Source: Microvelia longipes (Eukaryota > Arthropoda > Insecta > Hemiptera > Veliidae). Taken from it: 64,000 nucleotides of DNA. The position numbers and the translations under genes were made by a program. How positions within the stretch are numbered: the stretch's first letter is position 1; each line of letters opens with the position of its first letter. Positions 22,371 to 34,099 of the stretch are shown here, one piece after another. The notes under the pieces are model-generated. The model made no database searches, was not told the DNA's origin, and was given only the letters and a program-made list of their open reading frames with translations. The stretch covers positions 12,486,742-12,550,741 of the forward strand of contig JACMZG010000008.1 of assembly GCA_018340805.1 (NCBI GenBank), given 5' to 3'.

Positions 22371-25300
22371 ATGCTGCTGGAAGCAGGCTCTGTAGTAGCT
22401 CTTGTTACTATAGCTATACTATATGAAAATAGTAAAATATTTAAATTTTACTTTAAGTACTTAGTGTTCGCGATTTTAAGTTTTTTAGTCGGGACTGTAT
22501 TTATACCATTAATGCTTCACAGACCTAGAGATTATAATAATTCATAGTAAGTTTTATGCAAGTTATATCATTTAACAAATTTATTTGCAATTATGAAATT
22601 ATATATTTCATTGAAATAATTTCAATTTTTAATATATAATTTAATTTCCTAAATAATATGAAATATTATCATAGAACTGTATAAGGTATACAAATTTGTA
22701 TATTATTTGAGTGAAGGACGCCCTAATATTTATAATATTCCCTCCTTTTTAGCTTACCTGCTTGGGCTGAAAGACAAATTTCTAAACTGCTCGGTCTAAA
22801 ATGGATAATAAGAGGGCAAGACAATGTTGTGCAAGCAGAGGGTTATGTTCTCGTGGTTAATCACCAGAGTTCGCTAGATCTACTTGGTAAGAATTACACA
22901 TTATTACATCTATTTGTATTAGTGGGACACACATATCATAGACACATACAGACATCCACATACTCTGACACATATACTTAGTCAACTTAGTGAAAACCAC
23001 GCAAAATCTTAAAAGCACATGAAACGGATAATTTAGGTGAAATCATGGTTTGGGATTTTTAGTGAATAAACAATACTTTTACTCTATACCCACCGTATAG
23101 TGGGAAAAGGTAAAAGAATGTTCATTAATTGAACTAAAATCCTGAATATTCTCATTAATAATCATATATTTTTTGTTTCACACAATTATTTCCTTTGTGA
23201 TATTGATGCCCCTAGTCATAGCAGAAGTATGGAGATTGCTTGAAAGAGCAGCTGTCGTCGTAAAGAAAGAAGTATTTTATCTATGGCCATTTGGGCTAGG
23301 TGCATGGCTTTGGGGAACTGTATTTATAGACAAGACCAGCGGGAAAAATGCTATGAAAACTTTGAGAGTTGCGGCAAAAGCCATCAACACTGACAAGGTA
23401 ATAAAAAAACCTGTACTGATTTTTTAGGTGGGAAATTGTTTGATATAACATGGATATTTTTAAATAGATTTTCTTTGGTACTTTTTTACTATGTGCAGGC
23501 ATAATGACAGGCTTGTATATGTTAAGCAACATACAAATCTTTTAAGCTTTACTTTTTAACAAATGATCATTGATAACGTCGAATATAAATTGTTGTGATG
23601 TAAAATTATTTGGTGTATTAATAAAATTGAAATAAATATTGTCTTTTAAAGTTAGGTATGCAAATAGTTTTAATGGCATTATAATATTCAACTCAACAAC
23701 TTAACTCAACTATTCAATGTATGTTAACTTATGTCATATATATATAGTACATAAAACTTATTTAGTCAAAATAATTTAGCGAAAGTAACTTTAGTTGACA
23801 TAAAATTTATACATATGTGTTAAATACTCTTACCACAAAATAATTTCGACACTAGATACTCTTCCACCTGGTTTAATGCTATTTTACCATGTACATAGAT
23901 ATTTGTTTATTTCATAAATTTAACTAATATGTTTTAGGCCAAATTAATGATTTTTCCTGAGGGTACCAGAAATTCTGGCGAAGAGTTTCTGCCATTCAAG
24001 AAAGGAGCATTCCACATCGCTATAGAATCTCAAGCTCCAATAATTCCTGTCGTTGTTTCCAAATACAGGTTTCTTGATGAGAAACAATTTAAATTCGAGA
24101 CGGGTAAATAATAATAATAATTGATTTATGATTTATTCATACTTATAAATGATGAATAGAATATTAAATGAAATACATAATTGAATATCATGCAAATCAA
24201 GGACAAATGTGGGATACTTTTATGGATTTTTATGTGTAAATTATAATAATATTTGGTTAAATATTAGTATTTATATAATAATTAATATTTTTTAACTATT
24301 AATTATGAAGTATTAACATTTATATAATAATTAATATTATTAATTATGAAATATTTTTATAAAATGTAAATATATGTGAGGAAACGAAAACAGAGTACAG
24401 TGTTAGGTTCATTTAAAAATGTATGCTAGATAAGTGTACACTTACAGGAATGTGGTTGTACTAGTGTAAAGAGATGTTACTGGTACTATGGTATGCCTGC
24501 AGAAGTTTCTGAATTCACTTCTTTGAATTATTTTAAAGATAATATCGGTATTTTCTCTTGTTGCATTTTAAACAAACAAATTAGTTATTGCACTTAGTCA
24601 GTAACTTATATTAGTTGATAGCACGTGTAGTAACTATTGTTATTCCCAGAAAGTATTATTTATTTTATTCAATTAAATGGTTCAAACTAAAGAGTCAAGT
24701 TTGTTCATTTATACGTCAAGTATGAGTCTTAGTCAAGAATGTTCATACGTACGTCAAGTATGAGTCTTAATCAAGTATGTTCATACATACGTCAAGTATA
24801 AGTCTTCGTCAAGTATGTTCATACATACGTCAAGTATGTTCATACATACACCAAGTATAAGTCTTCGTCAAGTATGTTCATACATACGTCAAGTACATAC
24901 ATACACCAAGTATAAGTCTTCGTCAAGTATGTTCATACATACGTCAAGTATATTCATACATACACCGAGTATAAGTCTTAGGTCATACGTCATATGTATA
25001 AGTGTCAAGGTATGTTATACATACGTCAAGTATGTTCATACATACACCAAGTATAAGTCTTCGTCAAGTATGTTCATAATACGTCAAGTATATTCATACA
25101 TACACCGAGTATAAGTCTTAGTCAAGTATGATTGTTGGGTATAGTATTTATAGTTTGAGATTGTCGTCATGAACATTATTTTCAAAATTGGCGATCAGGC
25201 AACAACTAGTTGCATCTAACTTAAGAGTTGTCTGTGGTAAACACTTTTGATTGATAGTAGTGTTATTCTTACTCTGTAGTCCTTACTCTCCATACACGTG

Positions 25301-25675
25301 GTTGATCTTTTTTATCGAAAGCACTGTCTGGATTAGTGGCAATACAGGCCCTTGATAGAAGAAGCTATAAGAAGCAGTTCGAATTTTAATATCAAACTGC
25401 TTACTTACGAAAATAATAAGTGGCACCAGCAACTAGTAGCGGGTTCGTGGCTGATTCCGAATACACTTATTTCTCTTATTATTACACTTTCATCGTGCTA
25501 TTTAAATAATATTTAAAGATTTGATAAATATTGCATTCTTTTTTTAGGAGTGAACACGATAAGCATATTGCCACCAATTCCCACAAAAGGACTGACTCGT
25601 GCAAACACTGATGAATTGATTGAGAAAACTAGGCATATCATGGCTTTAGAATATAAATCCATATCTAAATTATAA
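22371..25675 (+). CDS. 1-acyl-sn-glycerol-3-phosphate acyltransferase (AGPAT/LPAAT)
   Basis: Acylates lysophosphatidic acid at sn-2 to give phosphatidic acid, the precursor of glycerolipids, at the ER membrane (family knowledge). Five coding exons with GT-AG junctions and matching phase: 22371-22546, 22753-22886, 23216-23397, 23938-24103, 25548-25675; 786 nt, 261 aa, the usual family length. Visible features: hydrophobic N-terminal segments (residues about 1-50), catalytic motif NHQSSLD (95-101), motif II GTVFIDK (137-143), FPEGTR (170-175), and motif IV IPVV (200-203). The FIDK lysine replaces the usual arginine. The start is the ATG 20 nt after a 3' splice site, implying a spliced 5' leader. 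AATAAA is at 26047-26052. Intron 4 carries a minisatellite. It may be an AGPAT1/2-type enzyme; which paralogue cannot be told from the sequence alone. It converges on the minus-strand gene at 26451. Confidence 0.95.
24694..25130. repeat. Minisatellite in AGPAT intron 4
   Basis: Words gtcaagtatgttcatacata, cgtcaagtat and aagtataagtctt recur in mixed order over about 430 bp, as basic units of about 20 and 35 bp with higher-order copies. The 99-aa reading frame across it is an artefact. Confidence 0.92.
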
Positions 25676-26428
25676 CTAATATTTGTACTTATATACTGTG
25701 TCAGATCATTATTGAGAACCTTTCTGTGAACTGAATCATCAAAATGCTTGACATGTAAGAGACATACATGTAAGACATGTCGATCATTCGTAAATCTTAA
25801 GGCTGTGCTACCAATACCTTTCTTCGAATTCTCTAAATTGCTGCATCACTATTTGTCGTTGAGACTTAAAATTTGGTGCACATTATCAGCAAATTATGCT
25901 AATGATTCTAGTGTCTTCCAGTTTCAACATAATAATTACAAGCTCACTTTATTATTGATTAGATTACACTTTATTTTAATAATCTAACAGCAGGTTCGAA
26001 AATGACATATATAACACATGATGAAAATTGTGACCGTATTTTAGGGAATAAAATAGAATTTTTAGGTATTAATTGAAGCTGTGTTATAACGCATGGCAGA
26101 ACATCCTTCAACTATAGTTTTAAAGATGTTGATTAATACTTTGCTCGCATATATAATATATTTATCCCTTTATATATAAAGGGCCAAATAATATGTGTGT
26201 ATTCAGATCAATTTCTCAGTAAAATAAAAAAAAACGGATTTTTCATATATTTCATTATATATTTTATGATCAATCCTATTTTATTATTGAACATATAGAT
26301 GCAAGATTAAAATAGGTAAATTTAAAAAAAAACTAAATTGCTTAAACTTAAAAAACTATAATTTTAAAGTATGCTTACTTATAAAAAAAAATATAACGAT
26401 CATCATAAGAACGATGATGCCACAGGTT
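25676..26428. other. 3' region between convergent genes
   Basis: Holds the AGPAT 3' UTR (AATAAA at 26047-26052) and AT-rich spacer. No other gene recognised. Confidence 0.55.
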
Positions 26429-26434
26429 TTTATT
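26429..26434 (-). terminator. Polyadenylation signal AATAAA
   Basis: On the minus strand, 17 nt downstream of the stop codon of the secreted-protein gene. A short 3' UTR is implied. Confidence 0.65.
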
Positions 26435-26450
26435 AAATATCATAAATTGT

Positions 26451-28350
26451 TTATACAAATACTGTTGTAAATGGAGTCGTGAATTCTTTGCACCTCTCTG
26501 ATTCAAGTTCTCGATTAAAATACCCGGACCTCGAGTTAAGAGCTAGTCGAAAAGTAGAATTGAAAAAATCTGAGACATCTATAGCTGAGCCATCTTTACT
26601 ATGAAGCTGGGCTTTGCTGATATCAGGCCATAGAACACCATCGCTTACTAAACATTTGCCATTTTTTAACGGAGTATATTCAAGAAATCGATCCATTTTG
26701 TTCTGAGCAGAGGTAACTGAGACATCAGTGTAAGTTTTATCTCCTGGTATTGTAATTTCTCCGAAATTAAATTTCAAATCTGGGATATGAAGGCAGTAAG
26801 CCATACTGTATATTGGTCCATCAACGGCAATGAATGCTTGTCCAATCCTTTCTGCCCCCTCCATTCCTAGCATTTCTACCTAAAAAACAGATAATTATAA
26901 TAATCAAAGTAAAAATAAAAAATAAAGCTTTTAAATAGTTACGAAGAGAAAGGGGGATGGAGGGAGAGGGCCTAAATTAATTAAATATCAACTGTGGGAT
27001 CCAGTATAAAGCTGCATTACACCTTGTATTAATTTAGAAAGAGAGAGGTGTTGGAGGTGTCTTTAAGTTATTTTAATTAGGATCAGAACCGTGTCTGCTC
27101 CTCTTGCTTTGACGATATACGTACGTTATTAGGACCCATGTATAAGAGGAATTGACTACTTAAACTTTAAGCAGATAGTTTCCCTGTCTCATATATTAGG
27201 CGCGGATCCACGAGGGGAAGCTATGGGCGACCTTAAAAAGGGAAAATGAGAAGAAAGAAATAGAAAAAAAGGAAGAAGAAAAATATGTATATTTTTTAAT
27301 TAATGTTTTAATGTTTATTTTTTGATTAATGTTATTTTTTACTGGGTTCTTTTTAGCTTATTTCCTTTGTAAAAAAACGCTAATAGGGTAGGTGTCATGG
27401 TGGGAGTCAGACCAGTATTACAAATATATTTTATATTAATAATATTTACAAATATTATTAAATTAATCTCACTTTTTTTATTCCTGAACTGACACAATAT
27501 AAGTATTATTCCTTATGGAGCTTACTCTTACCACCATAGAGATATATACTAGAGGGGTCATAGCCTATCTCAATACATTGAAAGGCATGAAACATCGTAT
27601 TGGGGGCTCTGTGTAACCTCATTGAAACCTCCTTCAAGAGTGAGTTAAGGCAATAATAAATCTATTGTTTTCGGCTTTCTATACCTTGTTTGTTGATTTG
27701 TATTTTTAACGTACTACTATATAAGTTATTGTAATTTTGTACTGATTATTTGATTACATTATAAGCGAAGGTGGTCAGGTTATTTTGTCAGTGTTTCAAA
27801 ATTCAACCAATAGGGCCTCTCTAGCAATAATATCTCTATGCTTACCACTACATATACAATTTACGTTTGCAGTTACAGTGCATCCAAAGGCGACCATAAA
27901 GGCGATTTATTTGTTAAATTTGGGCCATGGCTATATTAGCTTTGATAATAGTGCGTAGAAAATGCCAGTATTTGAAAATCCAAGTACAAAACATAATCTG
28001 ATGTTAATTAAGAATCTACGAGAAATTCACTCTTACATTTTATACTATATACCCAAGCTATTATATCTTCCTTTACTTTCTAAATATTTTGAATTCGTTT
28101 TTATAAATTGGTTGGTATTAATTAAAATGTATCTCACATCAGTAGGCATAAATACCTCACCCTTGAAAATACCGACCTTATTTGCTGAAAATCCATCTAT
28201 TTCAGGAAAGTCTCTTAACGTTTGTCCTTTATTTTTATCATAAGTCAACTTGTACAGAGTTAGATCAATATCCAAAATTGGTCCAACGTCTACTGTTTTC
28301 AGAACTCCTCCAGCGCAGCTCCAAAATAAACCCAATAATAAAATTTTCAT
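26451..28350 (-). CDS. Predicted secreted protein, family not recognised
   Basis: Two exons read on the minus strand: 28350-28138 (71 codons) and 26879-26451 (142 codons plus stop). The donor is after GAT (gat|gtgaga) and the acceptor is ctgttttttag|gta. Both are phase 0, giving 213 aa. The N-terminus MKILLLGLFWSCAGG is a typical signal peptide. The mature part has three cysteines (in AYCLHI, GKCLVS and ERCKEF), no further membrane segment and a mixed acidic/hydrophobic composition. I cannot name the family. An additional small exon inside the 1.26-kb intron cannot be excluded. The intron contains a MITE (27535-27840). TATAAAAG on the minus strand at 28366-28359 is only about 9 nt before the ATG, too close to be its TATA box unless translation starts further in. 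The polyA signal follows closely. Confidence 0.72.
27535..27840 (+). mobile_element. MITE, copy 2 of the CATAGAGATAT family
   Basis: 306 bp, flanked by a perfect 8-bp target-site duplication CTTACCAC (27527-27534 and 27841-27848). Ends are CATAGAGATATATACTAGAG and ATATCTCTATG. It lies inside the intron of the secreted-protein gene, in antisense orientation to that gene. Confidence 0.93.
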
Positions 28351-29690
28351 AACAGCAACTCTTTTATAGGGCAGTCAAATCTAAAACTACATATGAACTG
28401 GTATGGAAGTGAACAACGGCAGATGTTAACATATGACAGATAGAAGGACTACAATTCTGCCTATCGACTTTGGTTCAAGAAAGGTTATCTTTCTTGACTA
28501 GATAATAATATTACAGAGTACGAAATGTATTAGTATTATCATTTAATTTTGAAGAGAACAAAGGATAGAGCTATAAAAGAATAAAAGGAAAATATGCACA
28601 AAGTACCAACTGTGAAACCAAAAGCAAAATTAGAAGCGAGTAAATATATTACAAGTTTTGCCAATGCTACAAATGAGGACATAATTCGGACATCTTAAAT
28701 AAAATTGATCTAACTTGAGACCAAAGGGGTTTCATTAGTTGAGGAAAACTGCGCTATCGAAATTGCATTGATTTGAAAATTATTAACAGTTTAAAATTTA
28801 ATTCGATAGAGACTAAAACTGATTTCTACATCTAGTTATATCGAATTGGTTTCGATATAACTTTTTCTATTACATGCGTATATTTTTTACAAAATATTTG
28901 TATTCATTAGTATTTATTGTACACACATTTATAAAATTATTTATTTTAATTTAAAAACAAATAACAGTAATAACATACAAATAGCTTTTAAATAAATATT
29001 TTTAGAAATAACATACATAGAATCAAAATTGCATTCGACAGACTTCCAAATAAGATTAAAATATATAAGAATGAGAAGCTTTTATGTATTTTTTTTTTTT
29101 ATTTATTTATTCTTACTTAAAATACGCTACCAATTACATGCCAATAATAAGAAAAAAAATTGGTTTGAATAACCTATTTAAACACAATTTCCAAAAAAGA
29201 CTCAACTTTGGGCTAGAAATTTTAAGAATTAAGAATTCTTTAAATTATAAGAATAGCCAAATCCATACGATTTCATCCGTATATTAGAAAACTATTTCAC
29301 TAATAGTAACTCACTAGTCACTAATTAGTGAAATAGCCCACTAATTTCATTTATAGTCAAGGTATTCATCAAGTTTATACTATCAAAATTCAAAGGTATT
29401 TTAAAAAAATAATTAAGAAAATAATCCATATGGACAATGTGTCTCATAAGCTCAGGACTCGCGTGACTCTTATAATCTACTTCTTAAAACTAAAGCTATT
29501 TATAAAAAATACAACTGAATTTATTAAAACCAAGGAAGGCATATGCAAATCAATAATTTAGTATACTTTATACACATAAATTCCATTAGGTTTTAGAGAA
29601 TTTTCCAAGAAAAATGACCTAATGAGGTTGGGATCATAGAGAGGGGAGATGGATTTTTCGGGAGAGGGACTCACTGATCAAGAATATGTA
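28351..29690. other. Upstream region of the secreted-protein gene, no other gene
   Basis: Presumed promoter side of the minus-strand gene. AT-rich with no exons recognised. 29595-29690 (gttgggatcatagagagggg, gagagggactcactgatcaa) belongs to a dispersed repeat shared with 18900-18957 and, more weakly, 36570-36625. Confidence 0.45.
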
Positions 29691-29697
29691 TGCATGT

Positions 29698-29729
<32 letters not shown>

Positions 29730-29730
29730 A

Positions 29731-29770
<40 letters not shown>

Positions 29771-29935
29771 TATTTATTATATATATATATATATATTACG
29801 AAGCACCGCGCCCGTATAGGAACAATAGAAACACACACACACACACACACACACACATTGTATATATATATATTATTATATAATATATATATATATATAT
29901 ATGTTTCTATTGTTCCTATACGGGCGCGGTGCTTC
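29698..29935. repeat. TA arrays with an inverted repeat enclosing (AC)n-(TA)n
   Basis: A TA array (29698-29797) is followed by arms 29799-29833 (cgaagcaccgcgcccgtata, ggaacaatagaaac) and 29902-29935 (the reverse complement) around an (AC)n run and a second TA array (29858-29901). The arms are GC-rich and near-perfect. Confidence 0.92.
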
Positions 29936-29937
29936 GC

Positions 29938-30060
29938 GCTTTGACTGCTACATGGCGTCGGCAATGGGGGCCGATTTGCAGCCACATGTTAGTTATCCTA
30001 CATCATATTACTTTTGTTTGTCATATCACTAGTTTATATAAATGCTAGTCAATATGACTA
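29938..30060 (-). repeat. Dispersed family, catgtggccgc type (inverted copy)
   Basis: gcagccacatgttagttatc, ctacatcatattac, tgtcatatcactagtttata is the reverse complement of the family at 5590-5704 and 30738-30836. Confidence 0.7.
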
Positions 30061-30737
30061 GCATTGGGCTAACCTAAATAGGCTCTAACCCCAGCCTTTT
30101 AAATAAAAAACCCTTGACTTGACATGTCGACTAATCTTTTTCTGATATTGATAGATTTAGAAGCTGATTTAACTGTTAATAATCGAGTAATTTGCTCTTT
30201 GCATAGTTTCTTGCAATTTATAATAATATACTTTACATTGGTATTACTTTCAAGCATGATAAATAGTAATTTTATTAAAAATATTAGATTACACATATAT
30301 AAAATTTAACATATTTTAACTGCCTGAAGGTAAAAGCAGGTACTCATTTGCTAACGTGTGGTGATTTCGGTGGACCCTTCTTACAACCCAACATGTAAAA
30401 TAACTCATTTTGCATCTGAAATAATTATAACGAGGGATATATATATTGATATCAACAATATGCTATTAAGTTTAAATTATGTATATAAATTTCTTAACAT
30501 ACTTGATAAAGTTTAAGAAAAATATATCACTTATATAATACAGTCATTATATTATTGTTAGACATATATATTTTCATGTTACCAATAATGAATCATATAC
30601 CGTTGATAAAGTCTTTATAAACCACTAATTTTTCATATCAGAGGCAATATTTAGGAGATCAAATTAAAGCCCTTGATATGAAACTTGTACCTTATAAAGC
30701 AAGACTGCCGTGCCCCCAGATATGAGAAACAATTGTA
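30061..30737. other. Intergenic, no gene seen
   Basis: AT-rich; short overlapping frames on both strands near 30100-30310 have no recognisable motif. Confidence 0.5.
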
Positions 30738-30836
30738 ATATGATGTAGGACAACAATCATGTGGCCGCAAAACGGCCCCCATGGAGGCCGTAGCGGTAAG
30801 GCCTCGTAGCGGCCAAGAGGCCGAAAGCCTCTTGTT
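30738..30836 (+). repeat. Dispersed family, catgtggccgc type (copy)
   Basis: aatatgatgtaggacaacaa, tcatgtggccgca, then repeated ggcc words (catggaggccgtagc, ggccaagaggccgaaagcct). This is the most GC-rich version of the family in the window. Confidence 0.72.
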
Positions 30837-31736
30837 TGTCTTCTTTTAAAAAGATTTTTTAAGAGTCAGTACAAAAAATATGTGTTGACAATGGACAAGT
30901 TTAAATAGGAGCAGTGAAACCATAATGACTTCATGCAGGTGATGTTCTACGATTAGATTCAGCTACCTCTTATAACGTCTTGATGTCAAGTCTGATGTTT
31001 ATATCTAAAAAATGAATACCTACTTTTCCTGATGAATGATATCTGTTTAAATTTGGTGAAGTTAAGTCAAGTTGTACTAGTTGAGTATGTTAACAATGAA
31101 TATGAAATGAAATATATGAAATATATGAATATGTAAATATAAAATTTGTGCAAAGGGTTAATATTTTGGACACTCAAGGTGGATGGCACTTTTATTCCGA
31201 TACCTACACTCAGAGGCGTATTTATGGGCCCGCAAGGACACGTATTGCGTGTCCTGCAGGGAGGTTCCCGGCAGTTAGGGGCCCAAAGTAGTAAAAGTAA
31301 AAATATATCCTTAGTTTAAGTAAAATAATATTTTACTAAATTAAATTAACTCCTAGTTTGAGATTTGCTAAATTATGTTTATGCATAAAGATGCATGAAG
31401 ATTGGAGTAAACTCCCATTGGATGTTAGTATGGTATTTCTCAACATCATCAAGTTGCGAGTACCCCAGTCACCGTTGTGCTGTATCTTTTACTTACAACT
31501 AGGGCCCTTTATAGTTTAGTATGGTCTTTCTTAAAATCATCATGTCGCGGTTTTCCATTCAGAGTTGCGCTGTATTTTTTACCTACTAATAGCTATAGTC
31601 TTTATTACTAATCAGTTATTCTTTTACTAATAAATACGGCCTCTTTAATGGTTCAATTTTAGTTTTTATACAAAATATTGTAAATTTAAGTTTGTGACTC
31701 AGCAAAATTGGATAATAACGTGGTAAAATTACCAGG

Positions 31737-31739
<3 letters not shown>
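30837..31739. other. Intergenic with possible transposon end
   Basis: No gene recognised. 31207-31300 (cagaggcgtatttatgggcc, then gtgtcctgcagggaggttcc) is GC-rich; CAGAGGCG resembles hAT-type termini, but no partner end was found. Confidence 0.4.
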
Positions 31740-31772
<33 letters not shown>

Positions 31773-31807
31773 TATATATATTATTATATATATATATATA
31801 TATATAT
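31740..31807. repeat. (TA)n microsatellite
   Basis: About 68 bp of TA with two interruptions. 31915-31979 nearby holds an (AC)n run and a shorter TA run. Confidence 0.95.
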
Positions 31808-31946
31808 CACTGGTTTTGAATAGGATTCTTGTCCTTCCCAAGTTAAATTAAACATATTATTCTGTTCAATGATACGTTTACAAGAATACGCTAGATATTA
31901 GACACATACTCAGGCACACACACACACACACACACACACAACATAC

Positions 31947-31977
<31 letters not shown>

Positions 31978-32019
31978 TATACCCTATAGGAGGGTCCCCG
32001 AAATATCTTGCGGGAGGGC

Positions 32020-32285
32020 CTATAGAGATATTATTACTAAAGGGGCCCTATAGGTTAAATTTTGATACATCGAAAACGTAACTTGACCCCCTTCGCTTTT
32101 AAATATAATCAAATATTCAGTACAAAATTATTCACGCCTAAATCAATTGATTTTTTTATAACCTTATCTCACTCTTGAAGGAGGTTTTAATGAGGTTACA
32201 CAGAGCGCCTGAGGGCCCCAAAAGATGTTTCAGGCCTTTCAATGAATTGAGATATGCTATGGCCACTCTAGTATATATCTCTATG
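32020..32285 (-). mobile_element. MITE, copy 3 of the CATAGAGATAT family
   Basis: Reverse-complement relative of copies 1 and 2 (shared: ggaggttttaatgaggttac, tcaatgaattgagata, ctagtatatatctctatg). Shorter and more diverged, with no clear 8-bp duplication, so an older or rearranged copy. Confidence 0.8.
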
Positions 32286-33499
32286 GTTTTAGAAGTATCA
32301 CTACTATTCACTAAAGTAAACTTTTTAATTAATTAACAAAATATCTTTGTTGGTAAAATTAACAGCTGTATTTTAGTTTTAAATCTTTATTTAATATTTG
32401 TGCTGACTGACTACTAAATCAAGATCTTTGCCACTTTGGCTTTAGTTGCGCATAGAAGTTACATTATTAGACCAGGTATTTACATTTCATACTATTGAAG
32501 AACAGAAGTATAATTGGTATTACTAGTTATAATTAAACCTAAATGGACGGGTAGTAAGAATATTTAAATATAAAATGTCTATTTGATAGTTGTTTACAAG
32601 TCTTTTCCCTGTAAAATATAAAAAAGGTTAAAGTTAATTTTGTTGTTGGGTATTGACTAAGGTAAAATTCACATCTATTTCCTAACATTTCTCTGTTCTT
32701 GGTCTTGTTTTGGAGTTGTCAAAAGTTTATTTTGAAAAAATTCTATTTCAGAGTTTAATTTTTTTAAGCCATGAAGTACTTCTCTATAAGTATTATATAT
32801 TTTAAATTTCAAATCTCTTATTCTTAAAATTATAGTTCTAAGTGAAATTTAACCCAATTTTATAAGAACATGCAGTTCATGGACGGCTGTATGAGGTTAG
32901 TAATTTCGTCCATGATCTACCCTTTCATATTTTATAATATTTTATAAAGAGACAAAAATAAAAAAAATATGTATTAAATCTAATTTTCCTAACTAGTGCA
33001 AGTTTTTTTCAGTACTATTTACGAAGATAGTTCTCATTTAATTTTGTTCGAAGATCAATAGACGGTTCCCTTAATCTTTACCACCGGTTGTAACCCTTAG
33101 TTCTTTTATTTCTGTTGTGTGGGAGGTAGGAACGACTGTAGTGTTTTAGAATCCAATTCCATTTTAGGTTCAATGTTAAATGTAGTGAGAATTAGGATTC
33201 AAACACCACCTGGGTCTCAGCTCAAAAGCTGGCGAATGGATTCATGGTGTTTACACTATACGAAGTGGAATATACCTGACTTTATTGTCATGTCTTAACA
33301 AAGTTTAAATCTTCTTAATATATCCTTCGCACGGTTAACCCCTGCTGTTAAACCTACACTGATATTTGAACCCCATAAACACTGCATATTTTCTTCGGGT
33401 TTGACCAGATTTGATTCCCTCGCATTTCACTCTTTCCCAATTTAGCCCATATAAAACAATCAAACTCTAGGTAACCTTGCCTAGGGATAAATGGCTGAA
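32286..33499. other. Intergenic, no gene seen
   Basis: AT-rich to 33000, then more balanced (33060-33480), with no exon or RNA gene that I can support. Confidence 0.45.
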
Positions 33500-33990
33500 C
33501 TTCGGTATACGGTGCACCCTGTTATCAATACTATATATCGATATATTTTTAGTTTAGAGATGTGACGTAGGAATAATCGATATATGCCTTTTCTTTTACG
33601 TTTATGAACATATTTTATTATTTTCTTAAATGTTTTTTTGTTGTTTGTGTTTTTTTATTTGTTGTATAATGGTTTATAACTATTTCATATTTTTTTTTTT
33701 GTGTTTTTATAATTTTTTAACTATGTTTTCATAAGAATAATCGATGATACAACACATCTGATTTTATGTTACGTGTATTTTTTTACGTATTTTTGTGTTA
33801 GTTATTTTCAGGTTTTTTATTATATTTTTGTTGTCAATGTTTTCATTTATTTGTTTTATGGTTTTTTTTAATGTTTTAATTATAATTAATAATTTAACGG
33901 CGATGCTCATCTTTTAAGTGCTCAGTTCTCGTTTACGTGTCGCGTAACTAAAAATATATCAGGGATAACAGGGTGCACTGTATACCGAAG
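33500..33990. mobile_element. TIR element, about 490 bp
   Basis: Ends are CTTCGGTATACGGTGCACCC...TGTTATC (from 33500) and the near reverse complement GATAACAGGG...TATACCGAAG (to 33990): TIRs of about 27 bp with one mismatch. The interior is AT- and T-rich with several atcgat words and no coding frame. Target-site duplication unclear. Confidence 0.82.
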
Positions 33991-34099
33991 ATTTACCGGG
34001 ATAAACCAAGCTCTGAAGTACCATCTCTCTGTTTAAAAAATGTTTGCTTTTAATTTTACCTATTTAATTCATGTGTCTTATTTATGTCAAGGTAATTTA

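Noticed and set aside
24815..25114. 99-codon frame with repeated MFIHTSS
   Set aside because: Translation of the intronic minisatellite.
33961..33980. I-SceI-like homing site (agggataacaggg)
   Set aside because: It is part of the terminal inverted repeat of a TIR element and only partially matches. Coincidence.
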